Source of the DNA: Turbatrix aceti
Lineage: Eukaryota; Nematoda; Chromadorea; Rhabditida; Panagrolaimidae
NCBI GenBank assembly: GCA_963969345.1
Contig: OZ017767.1
Coordinates: 8,026,739 to 8,090,738 of the forward strand
DNA: 64,000 bases
Direction: 5' to 3'
Made by a program: the position numbers and the translations under genes. Under the pieces are notes generated by a model that did no database searches, was not told the DNA's origin, and saw nothing but the letters and a program-made list of their open reading frames with translations. This document shows positions 45,302 through 55,759 of this stretch, piece after piece; position 1 is the stretch's first letter; each line of letters opens with the position of its first letter.

Positions 45302-45675
45302 TTTTTATAGGGTAAAACAGTTTTTGTGAGGAATCTCGGTCCTCTTCGATGTTCAACAAACGGCACTTGGCTATATCGACTGACACCAACCTAATGGAAC
45401 TTTCTGTTGACCCGATTGTTCAGTTGTAGCCTTAAACGGCTGCAATCGACGATTTAAAATCGAAACTGGAAATCACCGTAGCTGTGCCAAAAATCAACGT
45501 TTTCGTGCCGTTGGTGGCTTGTTTGAAAGTTCAGGACTTGCTCTAATCATTATAGCAGATGCCGTCACTAACAATTTAAAAATGCCAATGCGCGAAGCTG
45601 CCAAGGTCAACACTATATGCGCGAATGAATGCATTTTCACGCTCGATTGACGCGAAAGTGAATGCTGTGCGGCTG
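45302..45675 (-). repeat. Fold-back element B, right arm
   Basis: Inverted copy of 44827-45211. The element is flanked by two copies of the tail repeat (44460-44720 and 45672-46045), so it lies inside duplication unit 2. Confidence 0.85.
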
Positions 45676-46045
45676 GTGCCAGTGCGTTTTTCGCTTATAT
45701 GTATATTGCAATCGCACCTTTTTGTAAACAGGCGGAGATACGGGAGAAGATGGTGAACGGAAAAGAGATGTTCACCGATTTCGATATCGGCAAAAAAAAC
45801 AATGTTATGTACATATTTTCCCTGTACAAAATCTGAAAGTCGTCGAAGGTGCTAAACATTGACGCAGATTTTGGCGCAGATCAACACACCAGAATATAAG
45901 TCAAAACATTTTATTAGAGCACTCCACTCCCCGTATCGATACAGCTCCTCATATCGATACTGCAACTCAAACAAAAAAAGAGACGCTGGTTGAGAGTAGT
46001 TGTTGCGTTATCACCGGCCTTTGAGTATGGTAAAAAAGACAAAGT
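45672..46045. repeat. Direct repeat, tail copy 2
   Basis: High identity to 39669-40030, including the two TATCGATA sites (45934 and 45952) and the segment GGCGGAGATACGGGAGAAGA. Confidence 0.75.
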
Positions 46046-46099
46046 AACACGCTCAATATATACGCAAGCATCTAACCGGATCAACACTGACTGTCAACT

Positions 46100-47062
46100 G
46101 TTGATTACCTGTCATCGCCCACTTTTCCGTAAAAGCTCTAAGTTTTAATTGCGGAATTTATAATTTTTCACAACTTGTTGGTTTTTTTTCTTACACATAA
46201 CGTTCCAAAGATGTACAATAAATAAAAATTGACACACCTTATAAATGTCGAATATGTCCAAATTGCACGCAGTGTTCCGTTGACTCAACTCTTTAGTGCA
46301 AATTTAGAGTCAACATTGATTCACATCAGAGTTAAAATCAAGAGTCAAAGTTGCCCGATAGAAATACTGGTCGATAATTGCATAACATTACATATCATTG
46401 TAAATATTCACGCGGAACCGCAAGGGAAGTTTTTTATGTTATGTTACTTTTTATGATAAAACGGGGGACAAAAAATCAAATGTATCCGGAAACAATTGTC
46501 CAGGGTACAAATACATACAGGAAATTTTCGTCGAAAAAAAACATTTGAGCGTGTTTTTTTCTGGGGTGAATTCAGATTTGCAGCAAGATGCCTCTTTTTT
46601 TCATATGTTTTTATTTTTATTTCATCGCATGACCTGAGTTTCGACTTGGAAAATCGGAGTTTGATATTTTTGTTATTTCACACGATCAAAGCAAAAAACC
46701 GCAGTGTGAACAGATTTAGTTTGAGACCTTGAATTTCTCTTTGAGTGCAAATAAATTGATGCATACTTCGAAGCTTTTGAGAAGCACGTTATCTATGATA
46801 CACAACCTGTGTCGAACGTTATCTACATAAAGTCGATGGTCTGATGTGAGACGCTTGAGTATATTTGTCAAATTGCAAGCATTTTTGAGCGCGCTATTTG
46901 ACAAATTGTCCCTGATAGGTGCAAGAAAACAAATAAAAACGATATCTACAGAAAAATATTGAACAAGAAAATTCAATTCATTCAAATGCAGTTTATTTAC
47001 AAAAACAACAGAAAAATTGTGTCGCAAGTTTCCACTTTCCATTTGAAAAATTAAAAAAATGA
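46100..47062. other. Intergenic region, no supported gene
   Basis: AT-rich. The part to about 46350 continues the tail repeat. A 108-codon open frame on the minus strand (46716-47042) has no domain and lies just past the 3' end of the forkhead gene, so it is not called. Confidence 0.5.
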
Positions 47063-48770
47063 TTAATTTCGCACGGCCATCATTGCCTTTGCCAGACGAG
47101 CAAGTGTTTCTCCATCGGGCTTCCGATCGACCTGTCGTCTGCTCTCGAAACGCTTTTCATCGATTACGTACCAAGGACCTCCAGGCTTTCCATTTTTCTT
47201 TTTGAAGCTTTTATTTTTGGTCAGAACGTCGCGAACCCGGGGCTGAAAAAAATACCAAATTACCAAAATCATGTCCATGTGCCAGAAAATATTTTCAAAA
47301 GTAAATAGAAACATACCATCCACTTTTTAGGATCACCGATCCGGAAAAATTTAAAAGTATCCCTAAACCATTGGTCTATCTCGACGACTTTCAACTCCTT
47401 GTTTGGAGAACGGATGATTGCCTCACGGACGAGAACTGGATAGGTGTAGGGTGGTCTCATGTCATTTTGCAGGTAGAATCCACGTTCGATTTCTGACCGT
47501 AAATCTTGCGCTGTGTGATGGTTGATTCTGTGCTGAATGAATACCGGCGCAGTATTATTCTTGTTTTTATCGGTCGAAATTGAATTTGAGCAGGAAGTAC
47601 CCGGTACCTGTTCTTGTCCGGAAATTGAACCACATCGGAAAATCAGCGTTGCCGGCGATGAAATTGCCGTAGGAGAAGACACCGTGCCTGGGAGCACAGC
47701 AGACGTTTCAGGGGACGTAAAATGATTCTGAGATGGTTTTACCTAAAAATAAAGTTGAAAAAAATGGCCAGGTGAATGATAATGCGGTCGTGGTCGTTTT
47801 TTAAATAAAAAATGTGACGCTTATGGATTTTTTTGTGAAATGTTGCCAAAACAATGGAATTTTCAAAGCAAGTGTGTAATTGATGAAAAAACGTGATTCT
47901 TTACGACGAATCCGAAAAAAATATAAAAATATAGCGTTATTACCTTCAAAAACGCCGAAAATCGCATTTATTTAAAAATTATTCATAGCGGTAACATTTT
48001 TTTGGCACTTTTCAGAGTGGTAACCAAGTCATAAAATGGGCCTAAAAATCAGGCCGTGGCCTATTTTAAAAAAAATTTTCGTGCGTTATTCTAGGGTTAT
48101 TTTCGCAAAATTTGACCAAATCCGGAAAAAAAAATTTTTTGAAACAAACTTATGTTATGGAAAATGCATAATAATCCCACAAGGTAAAAAGTAAAAAAAA
48201 AAGACGAATGAAGCACAAAAACTTCAGAAAATCATACTTTTTTTTTCGAAAAAAAAATCAACTTTCTAATTTTTTTCGGCCGGCCTTGGCAATAAAAACG
48301 ACGTAATTTTTTAGCTACTGCGAGCCAAAAATCGTTGAAAGTGGCAAAAATATCATTTTCGGCAGCTTTAATACATTTTTCAATAAAAAAATTTTATAGT
48401 AAAAACTAGAACACTTTTTCGCTAAATTCCATGAAAATTTCCGAAACATCACCAGACACGGAAAAAAATCTCGAAACAAGGGCGACCATTCTTTGTTTTC
48501 TATGCCGGGCTGACAAAGCAAAAAAAAAATACTCACATCGGCAGTGTTTGACAGATCGGCATCCACGGGCTCACATTTTACAACAGAAGTGGAAAATGAA
48601 AATGTGCGACTCGATGTCGACGCTCTTGCGAGATCATAAACTTGACCGTGCTTTTCCGGTTCCACCGCTGGCGTTTCCGAGTATACAGCACCCAAACTGG
48701 AAGAAACCGTCGGTTTAACTTCGTTCAATTCAAAGAAATCGGGTGAAGTTTTGAGATTCATTTGAAGCAT
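47063..48770 (-). CDS. FOXP-like forkhead protein, short paralogue without zinc finger
   Basis: Three exons, 48770-48537, 47742-47317 and 47242-47063, join in frame to 279 residues. The forkhead domain (about residues 160-250) starts RPPYTYPVLVREAI, has WFRDTFKFFR, is split by an intron after KKWM, and ends GGPWYVIDEKRFESRR; this pattern is FOXP-type. The DNA-recognition helix reads VRDVLTKNKSF where FOXP has VRHNLSLHKCF, so the conserved His and Asn are lost. Exon 1 (TSPDFF, then PTV and a Ser-rich stretch) matches the plus-strand paralogue just after its leucine zipper. The homologous frame extends a few codons upstream of the ATG but meets in-frame stops, so the zinc-finger half is absent. 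Confidence 0.8.
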
Positions 48771-49337
48771 CGCGACGCAGGCGTAGGTGTAGAATAGCGC
48801 CTAATGTCAGATCGTCCTAAAAAAGTGTCCTCAAGTACTAAGTCGAACATGGAGAATCCAAATCTGAATGATATTTGTCACGGAATCAACGCGCAATTGA
48901 GTTACAGCGGTTTGAAAATTCCAAACACACGAAAAGCGTGCACTCAATTATGCGTAGAATATGGGTGACACTTCGTTTGCACACAGTGTTCTCTGGTGGA
49001 ATGATAGCGCATACGATCGTTTCTATCGACAATAGATCTATCGTTATGGATATCGTAATACTTACTCGTTCGGGAACTGTTTTCCTTTTGTTTGTTGTGC
49101 GTCTTGTGAGTTATGGTGCAAGAGGTCGTATGTTTTTTTGTTTGCACGTTCGTTTTGATCGTTTTGATTGTATTTTTTTCGTGTGCGCGTTGAATTTCCG
49201 CCATAATTGTGTTTTTTTCTTTTTTTTTGCGATTTACTTTTTTTTTCGTTTCAGAAGCCGTACAAACGAATCTTGCGCTTCATTTTTTGTCCCGATTTGT
49301 ACAACCGTCTTTTTCGTCATCGAGTTCTCTTCTGGCC
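48771..49337. promoter_or_regulatory. Divergent intergenic region between two FOXP-like genes
   Basis: The two start codons are 567 bases apart on opposite strands, so this interval probably holds both promoters. Near the plus-strand gene a T-rich acceptor ends at about 49254 (TTTTTTCGTTTCAG), which could serve trans-splicing or an untranslated intron. Repeated TATCG/CGATA motifs occur at 49020-49060. Confidence 0.45.
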
Positions 49338-52300
49338 ATGTTTGACCCCGGCACGACCCCTCAGGCTGCCCTACCGGTGGATGACAAAGGAAGCGTACAT
49401 TTGACGGCCCCGTTCAACGTGCTCTACCAGGAAGGATTCTGCGCATGGCCGTTGTGCTCAATGTCGTGCGCGTCGACGGCTGACTTCAAAGAGCACCTGG
49501 CTACCGCGCACGATCCATCGAAATTGATGGATGAAGTTGTTTTTCAAATTGAATTCATGCTTTTGTTTGAGGAAAGAAGGTATGTCTTTTTTTCCGATGC
49601 ATTTTTGTATTGGTTGTTTCCAGAACTGCCGAAGAAAAGCAAATTCTATATGCAATGCTGCTCCACTTCGATCTCGTCCCTTCACCCGATTTTTTTGTAA
49701 AAAAGGAAGTTTTGCCGACCGTATCCTTCAATTTGGGCACCGAATCATCAGAATCGCGAACGGCAATGTCGGCGAAGCCCGGTGTCGAGCAGCAAAAGCA
49801 ACCTCTGCCAACGACCGAAAAAACGGAAGGCACGGTTTTCGAATCGTCGGACATTGCGAATGTGAGTATTTTTAGGCATAAAAAACTGTTAGGCATAAAA
49901 AATGACAGCTTTTCTATTTTTGGGGCAAATGTAAAAAACATGATATTTTTTGACGTTTTTTTATGAAAATGCATAAATTTTGGATCATGATGATTCGTAT
50001 GCAAAAGTTTTTTTTTGTTGTTTTTATTACGATTTTTTTGTTTTAATTACGATTTATCTTTTTTTCAATCCATTTTTAGTTGCCTTCTGACACCCCGGCT
50101 GTGCTGGCTGATGCAAGCGTCCCAGACACCGTGTCTACTCCTTCGGCAAAGAGATCGCCCGCACCTACCGTTTCTCCCCAATTCGGGTACCGTATCTTCG
50201 CATGCGCCAACGACAAAATCCGTCGATGAACCGCAGCAGCGCCAGGCTCGAACATTTGATTTCTCACGTCTGGCGACGACATTTTCCTTTCCTGTTAACA
50301 AATCTCAACCCGAGGCCATGAATGTCGACCCCGAAGACGATGTGAGCGTTTTATTACTTTTTTTTGGCAGAAAGGTATAAAAAACACGGCCATGAGCCTA
50401 TTTTTTTAAAAAATAAACAAAAAAAAATTTTTATACATAAAAACGTTTTTGCGATTTTTTTGTTTGTTCCGAATTATTTTTTAGCCCTAAGGCTGTTTTT
50501 CAAAAAACAAATTAGAAAAGTACATTTTTTGTCGAAAAAGTTGAAAAAATATTGTTTGAGAAATCATTATTTTTGGATTTAAAAAAAAATTCGTGCTTTA
50601 TTTTAGGGTTATTTTCGCACAATTTGACCTAATTCAGAAAAAATGTTTTTTGAATTTTTTTTTAAATCTTACCTTTTTTGAAAAAAAATCAACTATCGAA
50701 TTTTTTTTTCGGTTTTTCCGGTCGGCCTTGATGACGGATTTTATGCCTTGCTGGGGCCGGCCGGCGTCATTTCCCATTTTACAACCCAATTTCCAGGATC
50801 TCCGATCTCAGAGCACTTTCGCAGTGTCTCCTCCTTCGGCAACGGAATCGTCGGCAGCGCTGCAGTCCGGACAGGAACAGGTTTTGGGTGATTTTGCTTC
50901 CAACTCAACGTCGGCCCAGAAACGGAATCGCATGTTTTTGCGCTCGCAGTCTGTGGCCCCCCAGTACGCGATCATCGGTCAAGATTTGTCTTCTGAAATC
51001 GAACGCGGAGTCTACCAGCAAAACGACATGCAACCACCCTACACCTATCCAATGCTCATCCGTCAGGCCATCATTCGTTCTCCAAACAAGGAGCTGGGAT
51101 GCAAAGAAATTCTTCAGTGGTTTGAAGAAACTTTCAAATTTTTCCGGACCAGTGATCCTACGTGGCGGGTATGTTCTTGATTTTTGTAAATTTTTATTTT
51201 CTGACACAAAAATCGAAAGGATTTGGACTTTCAGAAACGCGTGCACTCCGCTTTGGGCCATCACAAAAACTTCAAAAAGAAGGATCAAAAGATTGGAAGT
51301 CCTTGGCGCATTGTCGATAAGGAAAGTGCCGAGCGCGGTTCACAGGTTGCCTTTGGATTTCATGAGCGAAATGAGTCGCAGCACCGTACTCAACAGGCGG
51401 AAACCATGGAGGTCGATGTCAGTTTTTTTTGCTATTTAAAAAAAAACTCGGTCCCGATCAGGGTTGAGCAAACGTTCGTGTTCGTTTGCGAATGAATTCC
51501 GAATTTTTTTAATTTGTTTGTTCGCGAACAAATTCCTCATTTTTTTATTTTATTCGTTCGCGAACAAATTCCTCGTTTTTTTATTTTATTCGTTCGCGAA
51601 CAAATTCCAATTTTTTTGATCGTGTTCGTTCGTGAATAAATTCCGAATTTTTTTATTTTGTTCATTTGCGAAAACAATTCCGAATTTTTTGATCGTGTTC
51701 GTTCGCGAACAAATTCCAAATTTTTTTTATTGTGTTTGTTCGCAAACAATTTTTTTTTAGGTTTATTGGTTCGCTCAAATTTTGCACAAATTCTAAAAAT
51801 AGTCCGTTCGTTCGCGAACAAGATCAAAATTGTTCGCGTTCGTTCGGTTTTTCGAAGAATTCTGAAAAATTGATTGTGTTTGTTTGCGAACAAAAAAACG
51901 GCTGTTCGCTTAACACTGGCTAGGAAAATAAAAAATTATTACAAATTTTTTATAAAAAATACAACTTTTTTTTATAAAAAAATACATTTTTTTAGGCTGG
52001 TGGTTGCTGCTCGGTTGTAACTCAGAACGAGCTTGCAACCCTGCTTTCGGAAATCGAAAACGGATTCTATCAGCAATGTGTCGACAGACCGAACTACGAA
52101 TTGGCAGATCTCATCCATGCGGCTTTCCTTTGCTCGTCGAACAAGGGACTGACTACCGACGAAATGATTGAGTGGTTCAAAGACACGTTTACCTATTTCC
52201 GGAAAAACAATTCTAATTGGGAGGTTTGTTTTTAATTTTTTTTACCTCTGAAAGGTGCACGTATCATATTTAGTTATTATCGTTTTTCAGAGCAATGTGC

Positions 52301-52563
52301 GCTTTATTCTGGCTACACGCGAATGTTTCCTGAAGGAAAATCGCCGGAAGGATTGTCCTTGGACGATGAGCGGCGGTGAAAAAGTTGTCGAACATCCTCA
52401 GCACAATCTCGCGCCTTCTGAAATCGTTCTGCGTAGTACGAGTGTCTTTCGCCGTTCCGTGTCTCCACGTAGGGCAATTCGAGCGTTGACGGCTCCTCCC
52501 TCACGGCACGGTACTGTGAAAATGCCTTTGAAAAGGATTGGGAAAAAATGGAAAAAGAGGTAA
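49338..52563 (+). CDS. FOXP-like protein with zinc finger, leucine zipper and two forkhead domains
   Basis: Exons: 49338-49579, 49624-49861, 50080-50341, 50797-51168, 51235-51417, 51996-52223 and 52291-52563; about 598 residues. The zinc finger is GFCAWPLCSMSCASTADFKE then HLATAH: C-x4-C-x12-H-x4-H, the same spacing as FOXP2 (known sequence). A leucine-zipper-like helix follows, as in FOXP, where it mediates dimerisation. Forkhead 1: QPPYTYPMLIRQAI, WFEETFKFFR, SPWRIVDKE. Forkhead 2: DRPNYELADLIHAAF, WFKDTFTYFRKN, CPWTMSGGE. Both are split by an intron after the WR/WE position, as in the minus-strand paralogue. Neither keeps RHNLS in helix 3. Exon 3 is one base out of frame near 50175 (CCCC run); all other exons join in phase. 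The C terminus is basic. Likely nuclear; DNA binding uncertain. Confidence 0.8.
51470..51910 (+). repeat. TTCGCGAA minisatellite in forkhead gene intron
   Basis: About ten degenerate units of 35-45 bases with the core TTCGTTCGCGAACAAATTCC separated by T-rich spacers. The core holds the palindrome GTTCGCGAAC. Related sequence occurs at 60840-60910 and 61260-61360. Confidence 0.85.
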
Positions 52564-53045
52564 GCCTGCGGATCGTGGTAAGACCGGAGTGCACGTGTGC
52601 TGGCTGTGCGAGGGAGAACGCTCGTGTAGCGACAGTACATTCCGCGGAAGCCGTCTGTCTACTGTTTGTTTTGGCACGAAATCAATGTCGGTGATTCCTC
52701 AGCGAGAGATCAATGCTTTGCGGTCGGATATCAATGCCGGGATGATTATAAATATATTTAATTTATTGCGGAATATATTTATTTATTTATTTACTGTCCT
52801 TCGCACTACCACATTACATCAAACATTCACGTAATATTTATATAAAAATGCAAAACAATTAAATCGGGCAATCACAGAAAAAAATGTTTTTTTGACGAAA
52901 ATCGTCAGTTTTAAAAACTGGTGAAAATCATCGGATTTTTTTTAAGCAAAAAAGAAGCGAATACGAAGCAAAATCGTCTGATGATTAGCGCGTACGATAG
53001 TGACCTTGAAAACAGACGTGTACAAACGATGTCTCTATTTGTCAC

Positions 53046-54151
53046 TTACGCTAGAGGTCCATAACGTTGACGGTACTCGTTGTTTTCTTGCCTTAGGTGC
53101 TCGTTTTCTTGCCATAGGCACTCGTTCGTTTTGCAGAGGGCTTCTAGCGTGTATTCGTGGACCAATTCCTTTTTTCTGTTACTTTTACGTGTTGCATAAT
53201 TAGTATTTTCGTTTGCAGCTTCAGAAGGTATTTTTCTGGAACGCTTTGGAATTTTGGCGTCTTCTGCTGCTTGTTTTTCTGCGCGTTCTAGAATGTCAGC
53301 TGGATATTCGAACCTTTTGCGTTTCTGGACGCCACGTTGAACACTGTTGTTTTCCTGCGGCATTTGATCCTGCATAGGTCGGTGCGTTGTCAAATTGTTG
53401 TTTGAGGTTAATCCATAACCTGTTACAGAAACATTAGCCGGCGGCGGTGCACTTTCCAAAGACACTGCAGAAGGCATTGTGATACTGGGTGCATTGTTGA
53501 CAGAACTTTCTTCTTGATGCACTTGACTCTGATCATCAGACTGCGAAAAACGTATGGTAGGCAACGCGCTTTCAGCAGGAACTTAAAATATTTTTATTTT
53601 GTTAATTGTTTATAAATATTATAAAACAGAGCATACCATTGATAGAATCCATATTGTTAAATGCGGCATGTCCATCAGTTGGAGCATACAAATTAGATGG
53701 AAAATCGGAATGCATTGCCACATTGCCGTTGTACTGCACTGATGCCATTGGGGGAGGTGGCACCGAGGTGTTTAGTGGTGTGCCAACGGTTTCGGACGTA
53801 GGAACTGCGACAAAAATGTTTCTTCCGTACACACCATCTTGAGGAACATAAGTAACTCCGACAGATATCTGTGCTACTTGGCTTTTGTTGTCATTCTCAG
53901 GTCGCGAAGTATTCGAGTTGGCGTCCGACTCTGCAGAATAACCAATATCATGCAGTGCTACTAAAAATGTTTCAATGGAGTTAGATATATAAAACCAAAC
54001 TCACATTCGCCTTCCATTTCGTGATCTTCATATGGATTGTATTCTGAATGAGATTCATTGCCCGTAACGTTGTTTGACACACTACCCATAGCTGGGGCTT
54101 GATGCCGTTGACCATACTGCGAACGTTGTGCGCTGTTGCAAATGTTCTGAA
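53046..54151 (-). CDS. bZIP-like protein, third paralogue
   Basis: Three exons, 54151-54005, 53960-53637 and 53581-53046, join in phase. The first exon follows a TTTTCAG acceptor with no convincing upstream exon; if trans-spliced, translation would start at ATG 54089, giving about 313 residues. The N-terminal part is Ser/Asn/Pro-rich. The C-terminal 60 residues hold the bZIP-like segment: NYATRKSNRKKELVHEYTLE, then Leu-rich heptads with LWQENEHLRQENNEYRQR. The Asn-x7-Arg motif matches the tandem pair at 37515-38751 and 42566-43736, and the zipper here is longer and more convincing. PTIRFSQSDDQSQ aligns with the start of exon 2 in those genes. Confidence 0.7.
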
Positions 54152-54249
54152 CTGAAAATATATCTGTTATGCTAGACGATTATGGCACAGAACGCACCAT
54201 TCGCATGCGGATGACTGTTCCGCATCCCTGTATGGCCATTGCGACGACC

Positions 54250-54420
54250 ATCCTTCTTTCCGGTTCTTTGAGACGTCGTCGTTTTTCTTTTGTCCTTCGG
54301 TGGCATCGGCTGTCCTTTTGTATCCGGTATAAAAATGACAAAAAGGATAAATTGGATCAGCGAAGACACGAAGAATAGACAAAACAGCGCTGCAGCAGTG
54401 ATGTGGTGTCAATGCTGCGT
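54250..54420 (-). pseudogene. SLC22 transporter C-terminal fragment
   Basis: Minus-strand sequence matches the last exon of the transporter at 55760-58848 (SSLIQFILFVIFIPDTKGQP, then PPKDKRK), with the PDHM residues deleted and the frame lost on both sides. It lies just upstream of the third bZIP-like gene, in the same orientation as the intact transporters. Confidence 0.75.
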
Positions 54421-54507
54421 TCGAAGGGGTATTTTATGGACTCTGGTTTTGATATCGATACTTATAATGCCTGCCAGCATGCTGCGAGCGAAAGGCGAAT
54501 AGCATCA

Positions 54508-54890
54508 CTAAGGAGACAACCTCACGACACGAAAGCGCGTGCGCACTTTTTCTTTTTTTTTTCGAAAGTGATGTCTCTTTGTCGGCATTTCTTGCATATT
54601 CATATATTTTTCATAGTTTTGCCGTTCTCCATTCTTTTCAAGCCCAGTCAGACGATTCTATACCATTTTCAACTCACAGGTTATAACTTGTCGGAGAAAT
54701 CTGCTACAATGCGATGAAAATGCCCATTTTTTACCATTATTTTGGATCCGCTTTCAAAATTCTGAACAGGAATTCACGTTTTCTCAATTTAGCGACCTGC
54801 CCCCTACCCATAACTCGGATTTCGGCTCATAGCGGAGTTTCTAGCGCCCCCAGCATTTATGAAGAGGACGATTTTATTATTTCGCCTCTG
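54508..54890 (+). repeat. Fold-back element C, left arm
   Basis: About 380 bases repeated inverted at 55235-55610, with a 345-base spacer. The outer end includes ACTAAGGAGACAA; the inner part contains ATTTATGAAGAGGACGATTT. Arms differ at scattered positions. Confidence 0.85.
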
Positions 54891-55234
54891 ACGTCTGTTG
54901 TCGAAATGATCCGAGTACAGCGATATCGTTCCAAATGCATCTCAACCTACTAATTTGTTCCCCTAGGTGTCAAAAAACACAAAAATAAGCAATACTTCAC
55001 TTCCAAAAGTAGGCTAAAAACGAGGCAGATCAATGGTAGAACAGGGAACATTGTGCGTGTTATGTGCGCGTAGTGTTCCCTAACGGTTTTGACGGTGTAA
55101 AATATATCACAGGTTTACCAGCTCCAACGTTGCGATAGTAGTTTACTTTTTTGTTTTTTAGCATCAGGGGGTTCAAATTAGTCAGGTAAGGCACAATTGG
55201 TCTAAAAACTTTTTACTACAATGATTCCGGTGTC

Positions 55235-55610
55235 AGACGTCAGAGCCGACATAATAAAATCGTCCTCTTCATAAATGCTGGGGGCGCTAGAAACTCCGCT
55301 ATGGGCCGAAATCCGAGTTATGGGTAGGGGGGCAGGTCGCTAAATTGAGAAAACGGGAATTCCTGTTCAGAATTTTGAAAGCGGATCCAAAATAATGGTA
55401 AAAAATGGGCATTTTTATCGCATTGTAGCAGATTTCTCCGACAAGTTATAACCTGAGTTGAAAATGGTATAGAATCGTCTGACTGAGCTTGATAAGAATG
55501 GATAATGGCAAAACTAAGAAAAATATATGAATATGCAAGAAATGCCGACAAAGAGACATCACTTTCGAAAAAACAAGAAAAATTTTCGCGTCGGGAGTTT
55601 GTCTCCTTAG
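55235..55610 (-). repeat. Fold-back element C, right arm
   Basis: Inverted copy of 54508-54890. It ends about 150 bases beyond the stop codon of the first SLC22-type gene. Confidence 0.85.
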
Positions 55611-55759
55611 TGTAGCATTGATATCAAAAAAACGAAAGATAAAAATTTTTATATACCTGCATATAAAAATTTAAGAAAATTATTTTTTTCCGTTAGAAAA
55701 CATCTGCTTTACGTTGCTAGATTCATCAGAAGAACGAACACAAGAAAAAACATTGTACT

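Noticed and set aside
46716..47042. 108-codon open frame with ATG on the minus strand
   Set aside because: Begins 21 bases after the forkhead gene's stop and has no domain; probably 3' untranslated or intergenic sequence.
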